A stretch of 64,000 nt of DNA from contig NZ_QKYK01000009.1 of NCBI RefSeq assembly GCF_003426815.1, positions 115,781-179,780 on the forward strand, given 5' to 3'. This DNA comes from Desertimonas flava (GTDB lineage Bacteria > Actinomycetota > Acidimicrobiia > Acidimicrobiales > Ilumatobacteraceae). Position 1 is the stretch's first letter. Each line of letters starts with the position of its first letter. This document shows positions 18,486 to 26,637 of the stretch, piece by piece. The notes under the pieces are model-generated. The model ran no database searches. It saw nothing but the letters and a program-made list of their open reading frames with translations, and had not been told where the DNA came from. The position numbers were made by a program, and so were the translations under genes.

Positions 18486-19667
18486 ATGAAGAAGAAGGCC
18501 ACCATGGCGGCGCTGCTCGCCGGCGCCGGCGCCCTCGCCCCGGCGATCGGCGCCGCGTCGACGCCCCCGGACACCGAGCCGGCTTCCACCGAAGCGGCGA
18601 GCGAGGGTTCGGCCCCCGCGGCCGCGGGGGGCGAGTTCACGCCGCCCGATCTGTCGGAGGTGTGCCCCGAGACGATCGTCATCCAGACCGACTGGTTCCC
18701 CGAGGGTGAGTACGGAGCCACCTACGGCCTGCTCGGGCCGGACTACGAGGTGAACGCCGACGACAAGATCGTCTCGGGTCCGCTGTACTCGCACGGCGAA
18801 CCCACGGGCGTGAACGTCGAGGTCCGTTCCGGCGGCCCGGCGATCGGCGTCGACCTCGAGACGGAGTTCTACTCCGACGATTCGATCACGTTCGCCTACG
18901 GCACCACCGACGGCCAGATCCTCTCGTGGAACAACACGCCGCTGCTGTCGGTGGTCGCCCCGCTCGAGATCAACCCGCAGATCATCATGTGGGACCCCGA
19001 GACCTACCCGGACGTCGAGACGCTGGCCGACCTCGGCGAGCAGGACGTGGTGATCAACCTCTTCGGCGGCGTGACGTTCGGCCAGATCTTCGTGGCCGAC
19101 GGCACCTGGTCCGAGGACCAGGTCGACCCGAGCTACGACGGCGGCCCCACCCGGTTCATCGCCGAGGACGGCGCCATCGCCCAGCAGGGCTACGCCTCGT
19201 CCGAGCCGTTCGCCTACGAGCACATCTTCACCGATTGGGGCAAGCCGGTCGCCTACCAGCTCATCCACGACGCCGGCTTCCAGGTGTACCAGTCGACGCT
19301 GGCGATCCGCCCGGACGACCTCGAGACACTGCGTCCCTGCCTCGAGCTGTTCGTGCCCGTCGTGCAACAGTCGGCGGTGGACTACATCGCCGACCCGAGC
19401 GCCACCAACGCGGCGATCGTCGACATCGTCGAGCAGTACGACAACTTCTGGGAGTACCCGGCCGAGCTGGCCGAGTACTCGGCCCAGACGCAGGCCGAGC
19501 TGGGTCTCACTGGCAATGGCGACGACGACACGCTCGGCAACCTCGACGGCGAGCGGATCGAGGGGGTGCTGACGCAGATGCGTGACGCCGGCCTGGAGGT
19601 CCCCGAGGACCTGACCGCTGACCAGCTCTTCACCAACGAGTTCATCGACGAGAGCATCGGCGCCTGA
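18486..19667 (+). CDS. ABC transporter substrate-binding protein (NMT1/SsuA-like)
   Basis: Secreted ligand-binding component of 393 residues. Signal region MKKKATMAALLAGAGALAPAIGAAS, then an Ala/Glu/Ser/Pro linker, then a periplasmic-binding fold beginning IVIQTDWFPEGEYGATYGLLG, which is the pattern of NMT1/THI5-like and nitrate/sulfonate binding proteins. No lipobox Cys is present, which is unusual for an actinobacterial binding protein unless anchored otherwise. ATG follows ACAGGAG. The ligand is not evident; relatives bind pyrimidines, alkanesulfonates or nitrate. The gene ends 12 bp before a large hairpin. Confidence 0.88.
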   Translation: MKKKATMAALLAGAGALAPAIGAASTPPDTEPASTEAASEGSAPAAAGGEFTPPDLSEVCPETIVIQTDWFPEGEYGATYGLLGPDYEVNADDKIVSGPLYSHGEPTGVNVEVRSGGPAIGVDLETEFYSDDSITFAYGTTDGQILSWNNTPLLSVVAPLEINPQIIMWDPETYPDVETLADLGEQDVVINLFGGVTFGQIFVADGTWSEDQVDPSYDGGPTRFIAEDGAIAQQGYASSEPFAYEHIFTDWGKPVAYQLIHDAGFQVYQSTLAIRPDDLETLRPCLELFVPVVQQSAVDYIADPSATNAAIVDIVEQYDNFWEYPAELAEYSAQTQAELGLTGNGDDDTLGNLDGERIEGVLTQMRDAGLEVPEDLTADQLFTNEFIDESIGA

Positions 19668-19678
19668 CCTCATCCCGC

Positions 19679-19728
19679 GTTCTTGTACTGATTTTGGCCC
19701 GGATGCGGGCAAGAATCAGTACAAGAAC
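19679..19728 (+). terminator. 50-bp hairpin after the substrate-binding-protein gene
   Basis: Perfect 15-base arms (GTTCTTGTACTGATT at 19679-19693 and its complement at 19714-19728) enclose a 20-base loop that itself contains GCCCG/CGGGC. No T-run follows. It may terminate or protect the transporter mRNA, giving the downstream PTPS-like gene (own AGAAAGGA ribosome site) separate or reduced expression. Confidence 0.7.
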
Positions 19729-19778
19729 CATCTCCTGACCGGTCCGAGGGCCGGCGACGGACAGAAAGGACGGCGACG

Positions 19779-20174
19779 GTGCAACTGACCATCACAGCTC
19801 GGATCCAGGCACGGTGGGGTCACCGGGTCGACGGGCTCATCCACTCGCACGCGTGGACGGTCGAAGCCACCGTGGAAGGGCCGGCCGATGCCGACATCGT
19901 GATGCCGGCCGACGACCTCGAGGCGCTCCTGCGCGCCGAAGTCGAGCCGTGGGCCGGCCACTACCTCACCGACACCGACATCGGTCCGTGGAAGAGCTTC
20001 CTCCCGCTCGTGTGGGACCGTGAGCCGACGGTCGAGGAGATCGTGCGACGCCTCTGGAACTCGATCGAGCCCAAGGTCCACGGCCTCGTCGAGGTCGCCC
20101 TCACCGAATCGTCGGAGTTCGACCGCTCGCGCACGGTTCGCCTTCGCCGCGAAGTGTCGCTCATCCCGTCCTGA
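19779..20174 (+). CDS. 6-pyruvoyl-tetrahydropterin synthase / QueD-family homologue without catalytic Cys
   Basis: 131-residue T-fold protein. Zinc-ligand-like histidines are H15, H22 and H24 (WGHRVDGLIHSHAW). A GHYLTDTD segment corresponds to the DHxxLN region, PTVEEIVRRLW to PTxEN, and ALTESSEFDRS to the pterin-anchoring Glu region. The protein contains no cysteine at all, so the Cys nucleophile of QueD/PTPS is missing and the usual reaction is doubtful. It may be a different pterin-modifying or pterin-binding enzyme. GTG start at 19779 follows AGAAAGGA; its stop overlaps the oxygenase start by one base. Confidence 0.8.
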   Translation: MQLTITARIQARWGHRVDGLIHSHAWTVEATVEGPADADIVMPADDLEALLRAEVEPWAGHYLTDTDIGPWKSFLPLVWDREPTVEEIVRRLWNSIEPKVHGLVEVALTESSEFDRSRTVRLRREVSLIPS

Positions 20175-21058
20175 TGACGGCCGCGGCGCCGGTCGTCGAC
20201 ATCCGGCCGCTCCTCGTTCCCGACGACCCGGCCGGCGTCGATGCCGTCGTCGCGGCAATCGACGAAGCGTGCCGGGCGACGGGGTTCTTCGTGGGCGTCG
20301 GGCACGGGCTCGACGGTCCGATGACCGACGTCTTCGGTGCGGCCCACCAACTGTTCGCCCTCGCCCAGCACGACAAAGACGCGCTCGCCATGTGGCAGCG
20401 CTGCGGCTACGTCCACGACGGCGCCAAGGAGCTCTACGACGTCGAACTCGTCACGCCCCGTGGTGTCGATCGCAACCGGTGGCCGTCCCTCACCGGGTTC
20501 CGGGAGGCGGTCGAGCGCTACGAGCGCGAGGCGCTGGATGTCGCGGCGGCCGTCCTCCGCGCGCTCGCCGTTGCGCTCGACATCGGCCCGACGTTCTTCG
20601 CCGACCGCATGGGTGCGCCGGAGTGCTACCTGCGCATGCTCCGCTATCCGGCTCGATCGGAGAGCGCCGCCCCGACGCCCACCCGCACCCACACCGACTA
20701 CGGCGCCATCACGCTGCTGGCCACCGACGGGGTCAGCGGGTTGCAGGTGCACCCGGTGGATGGCGGCTGGGTGGACGTGGTCGCGCCGCCCGGCAGTCTC
20801 GTCGTGAACCTCGGCGACATGCTCGCCCGATGGACCAACGATCGCTATCGCTCCACGCCGCATCGGGTGACCACGTCGGCCGCCGAGGACCGCTACTCGG
20901 TCCCGTTCTTCGTCAACCCCGACGCCGACACGGTCGTCGAGTGCATCGACAGCTGCGTCGACGCCGGGCACCCGTGCGCCTATCTCCCCGTCACCGCGAC
21001 GGAGTTCCTCCAGGGCCGGATCGACGGCACGATCGCCGTGCCGCTCCCGCCCGACTGA
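20174..21058 (+). CDS. Isopenicillin-N-synthase-like 2-oxoglutarate/Fe(II) oxygenase
   Basis: Non-haem iron dioxygenase of 294 residues. The N-terminal DIOX_N-like part has DEACRATGFFVGVGHGLD. The iron triad is H173 and D175 (THTDYGA) plus H230 (TPHRV), and the 2-oxoglutarate carboxylate site is R240-x-S242 (RYSVPFF). The family includes thymine 7-hydroxylase-like enzymes as well as antibiotic and plant-hormone oxygenases, so the substrate is open. Its start overlaps the PTPS-like gene, and the ABC importer lies upstream, suggesting that it acts on the imported compound or a pterin derivative. Confidence 0.9.
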   Translation: MTAAAPVVDIRPLLVPDDPAGVDAVVAAIDEACRATGFFVGVGHGLDGPMTDVFGAAHQLFALAQHDKDALAMWQRCGYVHDGAKELYDVELVTPRGVDRNRWPSLTGFREAVERYEREALDVAAAVLRALAVALDIGPTFFADRMGAPECYLRMLRYPARSESAAPTPTRTHTDYGAITLLATDGVSGLQVHPVDGGWVDVVAPPGSLVVNLGDMLARWTNDRYRSTPHRVTTSAAEDRYSVPFFVNPDADTVVECIDSCVDAGHPCAYLPVTATEFLQGRIDGTIAVPLPPD

Positions 21059-21116
21059 CCCACGAAGTGTGATCCCTGGCAGCAGGTTTCCGCACTCTCT
21101 GCTCACACCTCTCGGA

Positions 21117-21587
21117 TCAGCGGGCCACGGACTGCAGACGGAACACTGGGAAGCCCGCCGCCACGGCGGCGATCTCGTCGTCGGACGACGTGGCCGACAA
21201 CCCTTCGAAGAACGCTCCGACCTCCCACGCCCACTTGGCGAGGTAGGCGCGGATGATCGGCGTCTTGTCGGCGTCGGCCACCTCGGTGGCCGTGAACTCC
21301 TCACGCCGCCGCCCGACGCGCAGCGTGCCCAGCTGCGCGGCACGCAGGTTGCGCACCCACTGTGTCGTCCCCCGAGGGGCGACGAGGAAGCGCTCGCCGT
21401 CGAGGCTGAGCGGGTTGACGACGGTCCGGCGGACCTCGCCGCTCTTGCGACCGCGGACCTCGAGTTCGCGCGATCCGCGCAGGCTCAAGCCGAGGCGGGT
21501 GAGGAGGGCGATGAGGGGGTTGAACACCCGTTTCGTCATCGTGCTGGGCTCGAGGTACCGGGCGGTGTTGCTCGGGGAGGGAGACAT
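21117..21587 (-). CDS. F420-dependent nitroreductase/quinone-reductase family protein (Ddn-like)
   Basis: Predicted deazaflavin-dependent reductase of 156 residues with the split-barrel DUF385 fold (ELEVRGRKSGEVRRTVVNPLSLDGERFLVAPRG). The ATG at 21587 follows GAAAGGACGCAAG and was preferred over the open frame to 21629. Divergent from a TetR regulator across a 134-bp region with a large inverted repeat, so it is the probable target of that regulator. The family uses cofactor F420H2, which fits an actinobacterial host. Confidence 0.88.
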   Translation of the reverse strand: MSPSPSNTARYLEPSTMTKRVFNPLIALLTRLGLSLRGSRELEVRGRKSGEVRRTVVNPLSLDGERFLVAPRGTTQWVRNLRAAQLGTLRVGRRREEFTATEVADADKTPIIRAYLAKWAWEVGAFFEGLSATSSDDEIAAVAAGFPVFRLQSVAR

Positions 21588-21620
21588 CTTGCGTCCTTTC
21601 GACATCGGGCAGTGACGCGG

Positions 21621-21689
21621 TGTGAGCACTGCTCTCGTTACAGATCAGTGAATCAGATCTGCCGACTGTTTGCAAGAGCAGTGCTCACA
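21621..21689. promoter_or_regulatory. Inverted-repeat operator between the reductase and tetR genes
   Basis: Perfect 15-base arms TGTGAGCACTGCTCT (21621-21635) and AGAGCAGTGCTCACA (21675-21689). Between them is a near-palindrome AGATCAGTGAATCAGATCT (21642-21660). The nested symmetry and divergent position fit TetR binding. Confidence 0.75.
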
Positions 21690-21721
21690 TTTCGGCGCAG
21701 TGATCTGACATACTGGAGTCC

Positions 21722-22447
21722 ATGCCGACCGAACCGACCGCCGAACCGGTCCTCCGCGGCGCTCGAGCCCGCGCTCGCGCCGAAGTCACCGACGCGATCA
21801 AGCAGACCGCCCGGCGCCACCTCGCCACCGATGGCGCCGCGGCGCTGTCGCTTCGTGCCGTCGCCCGCGAGCTCGGCATGGTGTCGTCGGCGGTCTACCG
21901 CTACGTCGCCAGCCGCGACGAGCTCCTCACCCTGCTCATCATCGACGCCTACGACGCGGTCGGACTGGCGGCCGAGACCGCCGCGTCGCACAGCCGCCGC
22001 GCCGCCCCCGCCCGCCGGTTCGTCACCGTGGCGACGGCGATCCGCCGCTGGGCGGTCGACCACCCGCACGAGTTCGCCCTGATCTACGGCTCGCCGGTTC
22101 CCGGCTACGCCGCCCCGCTGGACACGATCGCGTCGGCCTCCCGGGTCACCGCCGCCCTCGTCGGCGTCGTCGCCGACGCTCATCGGGATGGAAAGCTCCG
22201 CATCGGTCATGACCTCGCTCCCGCCATCCCGCGGAAGCTCGCTGACGATCTCGTCCGCGTGCGCGACTTCATCGGCACCGACGTGCCCGATGGCCTCGTC
22301 GTGCGAGTGCTCGCCGCGTGGACCCAGCTGTTCGGGTTGATCAGCTTCGAGCTGTTCGGCCAGACCCGCAACGTGATCGAGGCCCACGCCGACCTGTTCG
22401 AGGCCACATCGACGGTGATGGCCGAGCTCATCGGCCTCGACGACTGA
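21722..22447 (+). CDS. TetR-family transcriptional regulator
   Basis: 241 residues. The N-terminal helix-turn-helix domain (about 15-65) has ARRHLATDGAAALSLRAVARELGMVSSAVYRYVASRDEL, the classic TetR pattern. The C-terminal ligand domain is Ala-rich with HPHEFALIYGSPVPGYAAP, a TetR_C subclass found in actinobacteria. ATG at 21722. It probably represses the divergent Ddn-like gene and itself through the inverted repeat at 21621-21689. Ligand unknown. Confidence 0.92.
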   Translation: MPTEPTAEPVLRGARARARAEVTDAIKQTARRHLATDGAAALSLRAVARELGMVSSAVYRYVASRDELLTLLIIDAYDAVGLAAETAASHSRRAAPARRFVTVATAIRRWAVDHPHEFALIYGSPVPGYAAPLDTIASASRVTAALVGVVADAHRDGKLRIGHDLAPAIPRKLADDLVRVRDFIGTDVPDGLVVRVLAAWTQLFGLISFELFGQTRNVIEAHADLFEATSTVMAELIGLDD

Positions 22448-22462
22448 CGCCGGCCCGCTGCG

Positions 22463-22849
22463 CTACGCCGCGGCGATCACCTCGAGTTCGACGAGCCAGT
22501 CGGGTTCGAGCGTCTGGACCACGATGGCCGTGGTCGGCACCGGACGGCCGCCGAGCGCGGCAACCCTTGCCTCGCCGTTGGGCCCGGCGAAGGCGACATC
22601 GCGCAGGTAGCTCGTGACACGCACGATGTTGTCGACGGTCATGTCAGCCTCCGCGAGGATGCGCCGGATGTTGTTCCACACCAGGTCGAGCTGATCCTCC
22701 AGCGACGCGCCGGCCACGCTGTCGGCGTCGAGGCCCATCGTGCCCGCCACGTAGACGATGCGGTCGGGATTGCGGACCTCGATGGCGTGGGCCCAGGAGC
22801 CGCCTGTCGCGTAGATGCCGTCGGTCGGGTTGTGGGTGGTCGTCTCCAT
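22463..22849 (-). CDS. RidA/YjgF/YER057c family protein
   Basis: Probable enamine/imine deaminase or relative, 128 residues, cytosolic trimer. Recognised by HAIEVRNPDRIVYVAGTMGLDAD, QLDLVWNNIRRILAEADMTVDNIVRVTSYL, and the ending GRPVPTTAIVVQTLEPDWLVELEVIAAA. The position equivalent to the carboxylate-binding Arg of RidA is not in the usual VxxL context (PVPTTAIVV, with ARVAALGGRP before), so true RidA activity is uncertain. ATG at 22849. The 264 bp between this start and the HNH gene hold no visible gene. Confidence 0.88.
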   Translation of the reverse strand: METTTHNPTDGIYATGGSWAHAIEVRNPDRIVYVAGTMGLDADSVAGASLEDQLDLVWNNIRRILAEADMTVDNIVRVTSYLRDVAFAGPNGEARVAALGGRPVPTTAIVVQTLEPDWLVELEVIAAA

Positions 22850-23113
22850 CGGCCAAGGCGTAGCACCGGGCGCCGGCCGGCGAGCGAGACTTTTCTCCGC
22901 CGCGTGACGTCGGTGACGACAGACGGACCGGCTGCGGATGAGGTGACGGGCCGGTGAAACCTGCGCCACGCAGCGGCAACGGGGCGGCCAAGATGTCGGT
23001 CGGGCGGCCGAGCATCGCCGACCGGACCACGTCGGCCCGCGATGATGAAGTGCGCCGAGCCCACGCACTGGACATACTGGACGGGCCGTACGAGTCGACG
23101 AAAGGAGGTCGTG

Positions 23114-23644
23114 GTGTCTGCACCGGTCCTACTCCTCGATGCCGCGTGGCGGATCGATCGGGTGATCGACGCCGAGCACGCGTGCGAACTCCTGGTGATG
23201 AACCGCGTCGTCGCGGCGTCAGCCGAGATCGCCACCGTGATGCACTCGCCGTCGCTCACCGTCGAGATCCCGTCGGTGGTGGCGCGCATCGGTCTCCTGC
23301 ACCCGTGCGAGCTGCGTCCCCCCGCCTACTCGCCGCGCCGAGTCCGGTTGCGCGACAGCCACCAGTGCCAGTTCGTCATCGGCGGCAACCCGTGCAGCCG
23401 GCGGGGCGACTCCGTCGACCACCTGATGCCCCGCTCGCTCGGCGGCGGCGACAGCTGGCTCAACGTGGTGGCTGCGTGCCGGGCGCACAACGGCGCCAAG
23501 TCCAACCGCACGCTCGAGCAGATGCATCGCATCTACGGATGGACGCTGAAGCGCGACCCGTTCGTCCCGTCCCGCACGGCCCTCGTCGCCGCCGGCCTGC
23601 GTGATCGGCACCCGGCATGGGAGCCGTTCCTCGGCGCCGCCTGA
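23114..23644 (+). CDS. HNH endonuclease family protein
   Basis: 176-residue nuclease-fold protein common in actinobacteria. The HNH core has CQFVIGGNPCSRRGDSVDHLMPRSLGG, with two Cys of a zinc knuckle, the DH pair, and AHNGAKSNRT. A GTG at 23114 was chosen because AAAGGAGG ends at 23108; a second GTG lies at 23111. Function is unproven: these stand-alone genes are often chromosomal and not linked to mobile DNA. The 3' end (GGCGCCGCCTGA) is the first unit of a tandem repeat. Confidence 0.88.
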   Translation: MSAPVLLLDAAWRIDRVIDAEHACELLVMNRVVAASAEIATVMHSPSLTVEIPSVVARIGLLHPCELRPPAYSPRRVRLRDSHQCQFVIGGNPCSRRGDSVDHLMPRSLGGGDSWLNVVAACRAHNGAKSNRTLEQMHRIYGWTLKRDPFVPSRTALVAAGLRDRHPAWEPFLGAA

Positions 23645-23787
23645 CGGCGCGCAGCAGCACGGCGCCGCCTGACGGCGCGCAGTAGCACGGCGCCGCCTGA
23701 CGGCGCGCAGTAGCACGGCGCCGCCTGACGGCGCGCAGCAGCACGGCGCCGCCTGACGGCGCGCAGCAGCACGGCGCCGCCTGACGG
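23633..23787. repeat. 28-bp tandem repeat, 5.5 copies, between convergent genes
   Basis: Units begin at 23633, 23661, 23689, 23717, 23745 and 23773 (last one partial). Each has GGCGCCGCCTGACGGCGCGC, able to form a GCGCCG/CGGCGC hairpin with a 5-base loop. Differences are limited to CAGCAG versus CAGTAG. The first unit contains the HNH stop codon and the last stops beside the Nudix stop. No spacers, so not CRISPR. Confidence 0.97.
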
Positions 23788-23788
23788 G

Positions 23789-24262
23789 CTAGGACAGCGT
23801 GGCCAGCGTCTTGGCCACCAGCTCGGGCCATGATGCGGCCAGCCCCGGGTGGAGCGGGAACGACGCCACGGTGTCGAGCGGCACCCAGCGCATCGCATCG
23901 GACTCGGCGTTGGCCGCCGTCGCGGCCACCTCGACGGCGGCGTGGGCGATGACGGTCGAGTAGCTCCAGATGCCGTGATCGTCGACGAACACGTCCTTGA
24001 CGACGATGTGTTCGGCGGCGATCCCGGCTTCCTCCCAGGCCTCGCGGAGCGCCGCGGACTCGTGATCCTCGTGGGAGTCGATGGCGCCGCCGGGCAGCGC
24101 CCACGTGCCGCCATCATGGGTCCACGCCGCCCGCAGCTGCAGGAGCACCTCGGGAGCCGCGGCGATCGGGCGAACGAGCAACAGCCCGGCCGCTCCGTAG
24201 AGCCCCCAATGGGGACGCCCGCAGCCGCACATCACGAACCCGTCGCCATCACGCGCAGCCAT
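23789..24262 (-). CDS. Nudix hydrolase
   Basis: 157-residue (d)NTP or nucleoside-diphosphate-linked hydrolase. The Nudix box is complete: GGAIDSHEDHESAALREAWEEAGI (G-x5-E-x7-REAxEExG pattern; only the key residues are relevant). A CGCGRPHWG segment near the N-terminus carries two Cys. ATG at 24262 was chosen because residues before it are low-complexity. It converges on the HNH gene through the 28-bp repeats. Substrate not predictable. Confidence 0.9.
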   Translation of the reverse strand: MAARDGDGFVMCGCGRPHWGLYGAAGLLLVRPIAAAPEVLLQLRAAWTHDGGTWALPGGAIDSHEDHESAALREAWEEAGIAAEHIVVKDVFVDDHGIWSYSTVIAHAAVEVAATAANAESDAMRWVPLDTVASFPLHPGLAASWPELVAKTLATLS

Positions 24263-24342
24263 GGCTTCATCGTGCCACGACTGGGCCCGTTTCGGACCGC
24301 TGGAAGAACGCGTGGCGGCCCACGAAGGACCGGCCCCGGAGG

Positions 24343-24720
24343 TCAGTGCACGCCGAGCAGATCGACGACGAAGACCAGCGTCTCGCCGCCCTTGATCACG
24401 CCACCGGCGCCGTGCTTGCCGTACCCGAGATCGGGCGGGATGGTCAGTTGCCGGCGGCCACCGACGCGCATGCCGACGACGCCCTGGTCCCATCCGGAGA
24501 TCACCTGGCCGGCGCCGAGCCGGAACTCGAACGGCTCGGACCGATCCCAGGACGCGTCGAACTGCTTGCCGTTCGACCAGGCGACGCCCACGTAGTGGAC
24601 CGAGACGTTGCGGCCGGCGACCGCCTCGTCGCCGGTCCCCGTCTCGAGATCGTCGATGACGAGGGCGGCGGGCGGCTCGCCGTGGGGCGCGGCAACCTCG
24701 GGTTTGGTGGGTTCACTCAT
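24343..24720 (-). CDS. FKBP-type peptidyl-prolyl cis-trans isomerase
   Basis: 125 residues, cytosolic (no signal peptide). One FKBP domain from about 28: VSVHYVGVAWSNGKQFDASWDR, FRLGAGQVISGWDQGVVGM, GGRRQLTIPPDLGYG and LVFVVDLLGVH. All main FK506-pocket residues are in place. ATG at 24720. It catalyses prolyl isomerisation in protein folding. Confidence 0.95.
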   Translation of the reverse strand: MSEPTKPEVAAPHGEPPAALVIDDLETGTGDEAVAGRNVSVHYVGVAWSNGKQFDASWDRSEPFEFRLGAGQVISGWDQGVVGMRVGGRRQLTIPPDLGYGKHGAGGVIKGGETLVFVVDLLGVH

Positions 24721-24759
24721 CCCGACCGACCCTAGTAGTGGCCCCGGGCTCTCAGGCGG

Positions 24760-26607
24760 TCAGGACGGCGAACCGGGCCAACGGTGCAGCTCCGCCAACT
24801 GACGGGCACTCCCGCGGGTGGTGCGCGCCGCGAGCTCGCGTCGCTCGCGTTCGCGGCGCAGCTCCGGCCAGCGTTCGAGGTAGGCGCCGAGCACCGACGA
24901 CTCGATGCCGTATCGGCCGATGCTGTCGGCATTGGCGGCCTTCAGCGCAACCGCCCCGTTGTATCCGCCGAACCCCTGCGTGGCGCACACGGCGCCACCG
25001 TCGGCGTTGCCGTCGACGGGACGGCGCGACAGCTCGAATTGCTCGACGGCGGAGCCGAGCTCGGGATCGAGCGTGCGGAGTGTCGGCACACCGACCGACG
25101 GCTGACCGAGCAGGTGGTCGATCGCCTGGGCGACGGCTTTGAGCCCCGTCTCCCCCATCGTGTGCCCATCGCCGAGCGCCTTCGGCGTGCCGACGGCCAT
25201 CGGCGGCAAGGGCGCGTCCCGGCCGGCGCGAGCTGCCGCCAGCCGTCGGCCGGACGCGGCAGTGGCGAGATCGGTCTTCGAGTTGGTGCGAGTTCCCGTG
25301 GCGTGGGCGACGAGATAGCCGAAGTCGGCGACGCCGTATCCGTGGCCGGCGGCGGCGAGCTCGAAGGCGTGGACGAGGGCGTTCTCGCCCCCGAAGCCGA
25401 CGCCGGCGAAGTGCGCCTTCCCGCCGGCCTCCCCACTCTGGCCCCACCCGGCGATGATCGACGTGACGTCGAGGAAGTTGCGCACGGCGAAGTCGAGCGT
25501 CGTGACGATCACCCCCGACCCGCCGTCGCCGACGACGGTGCCGCACGCGTCGACATCGAACGGCGCGAGGGCGTCGCTCAACGATCGCCGATCACTCGGG
25601 ACCCGCCCGGTGTTCACCTCGGCGAGCTTGGCCGTCGTCAACAGGGCGCCGGTACCGAACGCTTCGATGATCTCGCCGCCCGGTCGAGTCGCCGCATCGG
25701 CGGCGGTCCAGAGCGCGAGCTGGGGGCGACGGAAGCCCGGATAGTCGAGGACGAGCTGCGGAGCCACCTCGGCGAGGGCGATCAGCGATGCCGCGCACGC
25801 CCCGACGGCGTTGACCGGCGCCTGCGGGACGCGCATGAAGTGCTCTGCCCCCTCGAGCGTCTGCAGCAGCTCGGGCCGCTTCATCGATCGGCTCAGTGGA
25901 TACGACGGAGCGAGCATCGCCGAGATCAGCGCCGGTCCGTGCGACCCCAGCGCGTTCGCCAGCCGGGCGGCGAACTTGTCGCGAGGACCGGCCCCGATCG
26001 CTTCCGCGTCGGTCGGCGAATGGAGCCGAGCCAGGGCGTCGAGCCCGCCGAAGGCCGAGGCCGCCGCCACACGGAAGCCGAACGGGTCCGGCAGCAGCTC
26101 GGCGAGCGGGACGGGAAGTGCGGCGAGGGCGCCGAGGCCGCCGTGGAGGAACAGCTGGGCCTGCAACGAGGGACCGAGGCGGGGGTCGTCATCGAAGAGC
26201 GTGTGCATGTCGCGGAGTCCGGACGATCGGATGTCGCCGAACGTGATGCCGAGCTGACGGCGCAGCCCACCCTCGGCCAGGTCGTACGGGAGGCTCGCCG
26301 ACACGTCGCCGGCGGGACCGTCTGGTATCCCGAATCGCTCGTCGACGCGTATGCCTGAGCGGGCCCGCAACTCCGATCCACAGCGCTCGTCGATGTCGGC
26401 GACGGTCGCCGGTGCGCCGTCCGCCCAGGTCGCGGTGACCGTGCCGTCGTCGCCCGCCGCCAGATCGACCAGCCCGGCATCGAAGGCCGCGTAGAGCACG
26501 GCGTCGGCGTCGCCTCGCACCCTCGCTCGATATGCCAGGGTGGAGCCCACCGCTGACATCGTGCAGGGTGTGCCGATCGTGACGAGGACCCGATCGGCGT
26601 TGAGCAC
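24760..26607 (-). CDS. Beta-ketoacyl synthase-like protein, atypically long
   Basis: 615 residues with a thiolase-fold condensing domain. The catalytic Cys271 is in VNAVGACAASL, with His435 in VAHATGTRTNSKTD and His482 in LGDGHTMGE; the C-H-H triad and a Lys before the second His (GTPKAL) are those of KAS I/II-type enzymes. The ~230-residue N-terminal region is much longer than in FabF (total about 410) and resembles the arrangement in type I FAS ketosynthase regions. No acyl-carrier protein or other fatty-acid gene is nearby. It lies 30 bp after a DNA-polymerase-like gene on the same strand. Confidence 0.8.
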   Translation of the reverse strand: MLNADRVLVTIGTPCTMSAVGSTLAYRARVRGDADAVLYAAFDAGLVDLAAGDDGTVTATWADGAPATVADIDERCGSELRARSGIRVDERFGIPDGPAGDVSASLPYDLAEGGLRRQLGITFGDIRSSGLRDMHTLFDDDPRLGPSLQAQLFLHGGLGALAALPVPLAELLPDPFGFRVAAASAFGGLDALARLHSPTDAEAIGAGPRDKFAARLANALGSHGPALISAMLAPSYPLSRSMKRPELLQTLEGAEHFMRVPQAPVNAVGACAASLIALAEVAPQLVLDYPGFRRPQLALWTAADAATRPGGEIIEAFGTGALLTTAKLAEVNTGRVPSDRRSLSDALAPFDVDACGTVVGDGGSGVIVTTLDFAVRNFLDVTSIIAGWGQSGEAGGKAHFAGVGFGGENALVHAFELAAAGHGYGVADFGYLVAHATGTRTNSKTDLATAASGRRLAAARAGRDAPLPPMAVGTPKALGDGHTMGETGLKAVAQAIDHLLGQPSVGVPTLRTLDPELGSAVEQFELSRRPVDGNADGGAVCATQGFGGYNGAVALKAANADSIGRYGIESSVLGAYLERWPELRRERERRELAARTTRGSARQLAELHRWPGSPS

Positions 26608-26637
26608 CCCCTCAACATAGAACGCGGGCGCCGCGCT

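Noticed and set aside
23633..23787. CRISPR array
   Set aside because: Units are directly adjacent with no variable spacers, and no cas genes occur.
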